A stretch of DNA of 64,000 nucleotides from Pseudomonas sp. LP_7_YM (lineage in GTDB: Bacteria; Pseudomonadota; Gammaproteobacteria; Pseudomonadales; Pseudomonadaceae). This document shows positions 61,067 through 64,000 of this stretch, piece by piece. The stretch spans positions 62,001-126,000 of the forward strand of contig NZ_SOCT01000011.1 of assembly GCF_004364435.1 (NCBI RefSeq), written 5' to 3'. A model generated the notes under the pieces. That model was not told where the DNA came from, did not search any database, and saw nothing but the letters and a program-made list of their open reading frames with translations. Position 1 is the first letter of the stretch. The number at the start of each line of letters is the position of its first letter. The translations under genes and the position numbers were made by a program.

Positions 61067-61948
61067 TCAATACGCGATACGAATATCCTGAAAGCGCAGA
61101 TCCTGTTCCGGCGCGGGCGCTTCGCCCTCATCGAACAACAGCCGGTGGATGCGCTGCGCGGAGGCCTGGAAGTCGAAGCCGCCAAGGCTTTTCAAGCCGT
61201 ATTGATGGCTGTTGATCTCGGCCCGTACGCGCCCCGGATGCGGCGACAGCAGCAAAATCCGGTTGCCCACCACCAGCGCTTCTTCGATGGAGTGAGTGAC
61301 GAACAACAAGGTGAACCGCACCTCTTCCCACAGCTCCAGCAACTCCTCCTGCATCTTGCGCCGGGTCAAGGCATCGAGCGCGGCGAACGGCTCATCCATC
61401 AACAGGATTTTCGGCTGCATCGCCAGTGCGCGGGCAATCGCCACTCGCGCCTTCATGCCGCCGGACAAGGTGTGCGGATACGCATTGGCGAACGCGCTCA
61501 AACCGACCTTCTCCAGATAATGCCGGGCGCGCTCTTCGGCCTCGCGACGCTTGAGCGTGCGCGAGGCCAGCAATGGGAACATGACGTTCTCGATCACCGT
61601 TTTCCACGGTGGCAACTGGTCAAACTCCTGAAACACCACGATCCGGTCCGGCCCTGGCTCCCTGACCTGCTGACCGGCCAGACGGATCTGTCCTTCGCTG
61701 GGCTTGATGAAGCCGGCAACGGCCTTGAGCAACGTCGATTTGCCGCAACCCGATGGGCCGAGCAGGACGAAGCGGTCCGCCGGATCGATTTCGAAACTGA
61801 CTTGATGAGTGGCCCGCACCACGCGTTCCGGCGTGCGGTATTCAAGGCTCACGCCCTGGACTTGCAATAGCGCTTCAGCGGTAGGCTGATTGGCCTGTTG
61901 CGCATTTGGGCGATTGCTAGCCGTGTGGCTTTGCAGAACAGCGTTCAT
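61067..61948 (-). CDS. Sulfonate/taurine-type ABC transporter ATPase
   Basis: 293 residues. Walker A GPSGCGKST, Q loop VFQEFDQLPPWKTV, signature LSGGMKARVAIARAL, Walker B ILLMDEPFAALD and switch histidine FVTHSIEEALVVG. SsuB/TauB type. About 35 residues precede the ABC core. Starts 43 bp after the dioxygenase stop. Confidence 0.92.
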   Translation of the reverse strand: MNAVLQSHTASNRPNAQQANQPTAEALLQVQGVSLEYRTPERVVRATHQVSFEIDPADRFVLLGPSGCGKSTLLKAVAGFIKPSEGQIRLAGQQVREPGPDRIVVFQEFDQLPPWKTVIENVMFPLLASRTLKRREAEERARHYLEKVGLSAFANAYPHTLSGGMKARVAIARALAMQPKILLMDEPFAALDALTRRKMQEELLELWEEVRFTLLFVTHSIEEALVVGNRILLLSPHPGRVRAEINSHQYGLKSLGGFDFQASAQRIHRLLFDEGEAPAPEQDLRFQDIRIAY

Positions 61949-61991
61949 GAAAACGGGGCTCCTTCATTCAGGGCAGAAAGCAGTGCATGAA

Positions 61992-62888
61992 TCAGAACGG
62001 AGCGTCGCCCTGAATGGTGGTGCGGTGCAGGCGACGGCGCAGATGATCAGGGGTGCCGCCTGCCAGGTGGATCAGGGAACGGTTGTCCCAGAACACCATG
62101 TCATTTTCCTGCCATCGGTGGCGGTAGACGTTTTGCGCACGCACGCTGTGCGCATAGAGCTCGTCCAGAATTGCGCGACTTTCGTCTTCGGGAAGACCGA
62201 CGATATGGGTGGTGAAACCCTCGCTGACGAACAGCGCCTTGCGGCCGTTTTCCGGGTGCGTGCGCACGATCGGATGACTGACCACGGCTACTTGCGCCAA
62301 CTGCTCGGCACTCAAGGTCGGACGCCAGTTCTCGGCATTGCGGCCGTCGCTGTAGCGCGAGGTGTAACTGTGCACGGCGCTGCGCCCTTCGACAGCCTTG
62401 CGCAGGTGTTCAGGCAGGGTTTCCCAGGCCTGGTGCATGTCCGCAAACAGTGTGTCGCCCCCTTCGCTCGGCAATTCCTGGGCATAGAGCATGGAGCCCA
62501 GGCTTGGGAGTTCTTTATAGGACAGGTCCGAGTGCCAGTATTTGCCCGCATCACCCAGCCCCACCGGTTGGCCGTTCTCGACGATGTTGGAGACGATCAG
62601 GATTTCTGGATGATTGGCGAGCAGGAACTGCTTGAGTACGTGAATCTGCAAGACGCCAAAACGACGGCTGAAATCGATCTGCTGCTGCGGGGTGATCCGC
62701 TGATCACGGAACACCACAACGTGGTGATCCAGATGCGCGCGATGCACGCGGGCGAAATCGGCGTCATTGAGCGGACGAGACAGGTCCAGCCCGACGATTT
62801 CCGCGCCCACCTTTTCGGTGAATGGACACACATCGAACTGCTGGTCCGGCGCTTGCTCGGAGGTAGAAGCCAGGGAGGCTGCGGGCAT
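61992..62888 (-). CDS. TauD/TfdA-family Fe(II)/2-oxoglutarate dioxygenase
   Basis: 298 residues. Iron facial triad: His119 and Asp121 in KYWHSDLSY, distal His274 in NRSLIHLAGG, and 2-oxoglutarate-binding arginine in LHRTTI (near 289). TauD releases sulfite from taurine; AtsK cleaves alkyl sulfate esters and TfdA cleaves 2,4-D. Association with a sulfonate-type ABC transporter favours a sulfur substrate. First gene of its operon, with AT-rich promoter DNA upstream. Ribosome site GGAG precedes the ATG. The exact substrate remains open. Confidence 0.87.
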   Translation of the reverse strand: MPAASLASTSEQAPDQQFDVCPFTEKVGAEIVGLDLSRPLNDADFARVHRAHLDHHVVVFRDQRITPQQQIDFSRRFGVLQIHVLKQFLLANHPEILIVSNIVENGQPVGLGDAGKYWHSDLSYKELPSLGSMLYAQELPSEGGDTLFADMHQAWETLPEHLRKAVEGRSAVHSYTSRYSDGRNAENWRPTLSAEQLAQVAVVSHPIVRTHPENGRKALFVSEGFTTHIVGLPEDESRAILDELYAHSVRAQNVYRHRWQENDMVFWDNRSLIHLAGGTPDHLRRRLHRTTIQGDAPF

Positions 62889-62929
62889 GAGAACTCCAAC
62901 TCCAGAATGAGTGTGACCGTGGAGTCGGA

Positions 62930-62985
62930 ACTTTATAGATATAAGAACTTAAATTTAAATACCGATAGAGAATATGGATAGCGCT
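62930..62985 (-). promoter_or_regulatory. AT-rich promoter region of the dioxygenase operon
   Basis: Reads TTTATAGATATAAGAACTTAAATTTAAATACC on the plus strand, in pieces at 62932-62963. TTAAATTTAA is a perfect palindrome. ATAAGAA-like motifs recur in sulfur-starvation promoters of pseudomonads. Promoter role is inferred from composition and place. Confidence 0.4.
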
Positions 62986-63132
62986 GAATGGACTAGCAGC
63001 GGCTCAATGCATATACAAAAACGCCGACGCATGAACAAGCCGTCGGCGCGAAAACGTGGAGCAGTCATCGTAGCCCTGTGGCGGTATCGGGGGTCATGAC
63101 GGTCGCGAAAGTGGTGTGTCAATCACCGCCAT

Positions 63133-63155
63133 CGCGAGCAAGCGCGCTCCCACCG
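63133..63155. repeat. REP element
   Basis: CGCGAGCAAGCGCGCTCCCACCG, matching the family at 16812 and 38262. Lies just after the stop of the convergent-looking metQ2 gene. Confidence 0.5.
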
Positions 63156-63181
63156 TTTGAACTGCGAAACCTTTGCGCTCA

Positions 63182-63970
63182 TCAGAACGCTGGCAATACC
63201 GCGCCATCGTACTTCTTGTTGATGAAGTCTTTGACTTGCTGGCTGGTCAGCGCCTTGGACAGCTTCTCGATCGCGTCGGTGTGGGCGTTATCGGCGCGGG
63301 TTACGAGGAAGTTCACGTACGGCGAATCAGCACCTTCGATGATCAGCGCGTCTTTCTTCGGGTTCAGCTTGGCGTCCAGCGCGTAGTTGGTGTTAATCAA
63401 GTCCAGATCAACCTGGTCCAATGCGCGCGGTAGCAGAGCGGATTCCAGCTCGCGGAATTTCAGCTTTTTCGGGTTGGTGGCGATGTCTTTCGGAGTCGCC
63501 AGCGCGTTAGTCGGGTCTTTCAGGGTAATCAGACCATTCTTCTGCAGCAGGAGCAGGGCACGACCGGCGTTGCTGCCTTCGTTAGGAATGGCAACGGTTG
63601 CGCCTTCAGGCAACTGATCGATGGACTTCCATTTTTTGGAGTAACCGCCGAACGGTTCAACGTGGACGCCTACGCCAGTCACCAGATTGGCGCCTTTGCC
63701 CTTGTTGAAGCCCTCCAGATAAGGTTTGGTCTGGAAGTAATTGGCGTCCAGGCGTTTCTCGTTCAACTGCACGTTGGGCTGTACGTAGTCAGTGAACACC
63801 TTGATCTCCAGATCCACGCCTTCTTTGGCCAGTTCAGGCTTGATCAGCTCCAGGATCTCGGCGTGCGGAACGGCAGTTGCGCCGACGACCAGTTTCTCGG
63901 CAGCTTGTGCAGCGCTGATACCGAAAGAGAGGGCAGCCGCCAGTGCGGTGAACAAAAACGTCTTTTTCAT
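63182..63970 (-). CDS. metQ: MetQ/NlpA-type substrate-binding protein, second copy
   Basis: 262 residues. Signal peptide MKKTFLFTALAAALSFGISAAQAAE without a lipobox. Binding-protein body: VVGATAVPHAEILELIKPELAKEGVDLEIKVFTDYVQPN and HVEPFGGYSKKWKSIDQLPEGATVAIPNEGSNAGRALLLL. This is closer to canonical MetQ than the copy at 46378. TAAGGA precedes the start. It ends the operon; its metN and metI partners should lie to the right, beyond the window. Confidence 0.93.
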   Translation of the reverse strand: MKKTFLFTALAAALSFGISAAQAAEKLVVGATAVPHAEILELIKPELAKEGVDLEIKVFTDYVQPNVQLNEKRLDANYFQTKPYLEGFNKGKGANLVTGVGVHVEPFGGYSKKWKSIDQLPEGATVAIPNEGSNAGRALLLLQKNGLITLKDPTNALATPKDIATNPKKLKFRELESALLPRALDQVDLDLINTNYALDAKLNPKKDALIIEGADSPYVNFLVTRADNAHTDAIEKLSKALTSQQVKDFINKKYDGAVLPAF

Positions 63971-64000
63971 GCGATGTCCTTAGAGAAATTCTGGTCGCCT

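Noticed and set aside
1..64000. CRISPR arrays, tRNA or rRNA genes, insertion sequences, prophage genes
   Set aside because: None seen. The only short tandem repeats are the 16-bp units at 58952, which lack spacers.

Overview
The window is a stretch of gamma-proteobacterial chromosome, almost certainly Pseudomonas and most likely the P. syringae group. Reasons: GC-rich coding DNA throughout, the coaD - ferredoxin - gamma-glutamyltranspeptidase - mutM gene order known from P. aeruginosa, a PchP phosphatase whose motif positions match the P. aeruginosa enzyme, and many REP-type palindromes between genes. The species call is inference. I see no rRNA, tRNA, CRISPR array, insertion sequence or prophage. 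One gene is broken (ggt) and one is cut by the left edge (an M16 peptidase).

Layout. 1-3.4 kb: an M16 peptidase pair (the second lacks the zinc motif), rsmD and a YheT-type hydrolase, all overlapping. 3.5-6.7 kb: sulfurtransferase sseA, then a divergent TetR regulator and aldehyde dehydrogenase (laoR/laoC-like) with a perfect operator palindrome between them. 6.9-14.4 kb: coaD, fdx, a decayed ggt that has lost its catalytic threonine region, a small membrane protein, mutM, an HDOD protein, rlmI, and mgtE with a hairpin over its ribosome-binding site. 14.9-22.2 kb: ilvD, pchP, folA, a DUF2868 membrane protein coupled to a DUF3482 GTPase, and a YkgJ cysteine-cluster protein. 22.4-32.5 kb: typA, thiI and the nitrogen block glnA - chorismate mutase - two DUF4124 proteins - ntrB - ntrC; both glnA and ntrBC have sigma-54 promoters with NtrC-like sites.

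32.6-40.9 kb: an aldo/keto reductase, the choline transporter betT with a BetI-type operator, then a cysteine/cystine module (serine acetyltransferase, D-cysteine desulfhydrase and the tcyJLN transporter). 40.9-42.2 kb: an AT-richer patch with a lone two-repeat Ig-like protein. 42.4-48.9 kb: an organosulfur operon (two SfnB-type acyl-CoA-dehydrogenase-fold enzymes, a flavin monooxygenase and a metQNI transporter). 49.1-58.7 kb: a methyltransferase, a GH101/GH129-related hydrolase, the triABC-type efflux system and an AAA ATPase. 59-64 kb: a sulfonate or sulfate-ester module (TauD-type dioxygenase plus ABC transporter) and a second metQ at the right edge.

The main theme is nutrient scavenging. 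Five separate modules handle sulfur: sseA, the cysteine/cystine block, the sfnB/monooxygenase/metQNI block, the dioxygenase block and metQ2. glnA and ntrBC form a nitrogen-control circuit that feeds back on itself. betT and pchP both deal with choline compounds, which are common on plant surfaces. I found no clearly new large system. The least explained items are the DUF2868/DUF3482 pair, the two-repeat Ig-like protein in the AT-rich patch, the hairpin over the mgtE start, and the sulfur operon with its tandem sfnB paralogues.
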